Source: Caldifarciminota bacterium UBA1063 (GTDB taxonomy: Bacteria > Hydrothermota > Hydrothermia > UBA1063). Taken from it: a stretch of DNA of 22,832 nt. The stretch is from contig DCDE01000031.1 in NCBI GenBank assembly GCA_002316275.1, forward strand, positions 1-22,832, read 5' to 3'. Shown here one piece after another: positions 22,393 to 22,832 of this stretch (position 1 is its first letter; each line of letters begins with the position of its first letter). Below the pieces are notes generated by a model. It was not told where the DNA came from. It worked only from the letters and a program-made list of their open reading frames with translations, and made no database searches. Position numbers and translations under genes: made by a program.

Positions 22393-22832
22393 CTTGCCTC
22401 CCTCCTCTTTTCTTCAATTATCTGAGCAATCCTCTCGGGGGTCAGATTCCCGTATGCCTCATTATTGATCATCATCGCAGGCGCCACTCCACATACTCCT
22501 ATGCAAGAGGTAAGCTCAAGGGTAAAAAGTTCATCTTTGGTAGTTTCACCAATACCAACACCAAGGTGCTTAACAAGCTCGAGGATAATATCACTCGATC
22601 CCATTAAATGACAAGTCGGTGATTCACAGACTCGGATTATATACTTACCACGAGGTTTTAAACTATACATGGAGTAAAATGTAGCCACCCCGTGCACATA
22701 ACTATATGAAAGACCGAGCCAGTTTGCAACCTCTTTAAGGTCTTCTTCGGACAGATAGTGGCGGGGATTGTTATCCTGAACATCATGCATGATATATAAA
22801 AGGTTATCTTTTGATTTCCCATACTTTTTGAA
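22389..22832 (-). CDS. hydC: Hydrogenase subunit HydC (NuoE type), 5' end outside the window
   Basis: A small thioredoxin-like [2Fe-2S] subunit that links HydB to the rest of the complex. The cluster cysteines are all present as C-x4-C (RVCESPTCHLMGS) and C-x3-C (TSCIGVCGVAP). An ATG lies at 22790, but the frame stays open to the window edge and the upstream residues (FKKYGKSKDNLLYI, leading into MHDVQDN) match the usual LIPILHDIQE helix of NuoE, so the true start lies beyond 22832. 147 residues are visible. It precedes hydB with an ATGA overlap. The operon promoter is therefore outside the window, or there are further genes to the right. Confidence 0.94.
   Translation of the reverse strand, partial: FKKYGKSKDNLLYIMHDVQDNNPRHYLSEEDLKEVANWLGLSYSYVHGVATFYSMYSLKPRGKYIIRVCESPTCHLMGSSDIILELVKHLGVGIGETTKDELFTLELTSCIGVCGVAPAMMINNEAYGNLTPERIAQIIEEKRREAR

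Noticed and set aside
22389..22790. hydC starting at the ATG at 22790
   Set aside because: The frame is open to the window edge and the upstream residues match the NuoE family, so the true start is outside the window.
1..22832. Mobile elements, CRISPR arrays, tRNA or rRNA genes, phage or plasmid functions
   Set aside because: No transposase, integrase, spaced repeats or structured-RNA signatures were seen; nearly every base is in a conserved housekeeping or hydrogenase gene.

Overview
The window is a compact, gene-dense, AT-rich bacterial chromosome segment with almost no intergenic space. Genes overlap by 1 to 35 bases and start through ATGA or TAATG junctions. Genes seen: a complete set for making an [FeFe]-hydrogenase (hydCBA structural genes, hydG/hydE/hydF maturation genes), a two-domain glutaredoxin-like protein disulfide oxidoreductase typical of thermophiles, a membrane-anchored PpiD/SurA-type foldase, and anaerobic-style Fe-S genes. 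This suggests an anaerobic, H2-metabolising, probably thermophilic, diderm bacterium. I cannot place it in a phylum; a candidate-phylum lineage of the WOR-3/Hydrothermae kind is only a guess.

Layout. Positions 33-4028 (minus strand) are an Fe-S/NAD operon read as Rrf2-type regulator, cysteine desulfurase, IscU scaffold fused to a MIP18-like domain, a small TusA-like protein, quinolinate synthase NadA (itself a 4Fe-4S enzyme) and the disulfide oxidoreductase. A promoter-like pair sits directly upstream of the regulator, overlapping the folC stop codon. Positions 4079-7230 (minus) hold gltX, a NUDIX hydrolase and folC, overlapping one another. Positions 7323-9368 (plus) are the only rightward genes, rbfA-truB-ribF; rbfA appears leaderless. 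ribF runs tail-to-tail into a leftward block of a short membrane protein, enolase and the PpiD-like foldase (9348-12706). Positions 12791-14231 (minus) hold mobA and a formate/nitrite-type channel, which point to formate and a molybdenum or tungsten enzyme elsewhere. Positions 14456-22832 (minus) are the hydrogenase operon, read from the right edge: hydC (cut by the window end), hydB, hydA, two ACT-fold TM1266-type small proteins, hydG, an unrecognised 88-residue protein, hydE, hydF, and possibly a 39-residue ORF.

The most interesting part is the hydrogenase operon. HydG has an altered C-terminal cluster motif: the second cysteine of the usual CX2CX22C is glycine and a new cysteine lies three residues later. 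HydA has serine at one of the two adjacent cysteines of the L1 motif. HydB has kept the thioredoxin-like N-terminal fold without any of its cysteines and lacks the C-terminal ferredoxin domain, so it looks like a stripped, possibly non-bifurcating NADH-linked type. An unrecognised small protein is translationally coupled to hydE. In the isc operon the cysteine desulfurase lacks two residues that normally contact PLP (His to Asn, Gln to Tyr), and its partners are a scaffold fusion and a divergent TusA. No mobile element, CRISPR array, tRNA or rRNA was seen. No stretch over 300 bases lacks a gene; the longest gap is 14232-14455.
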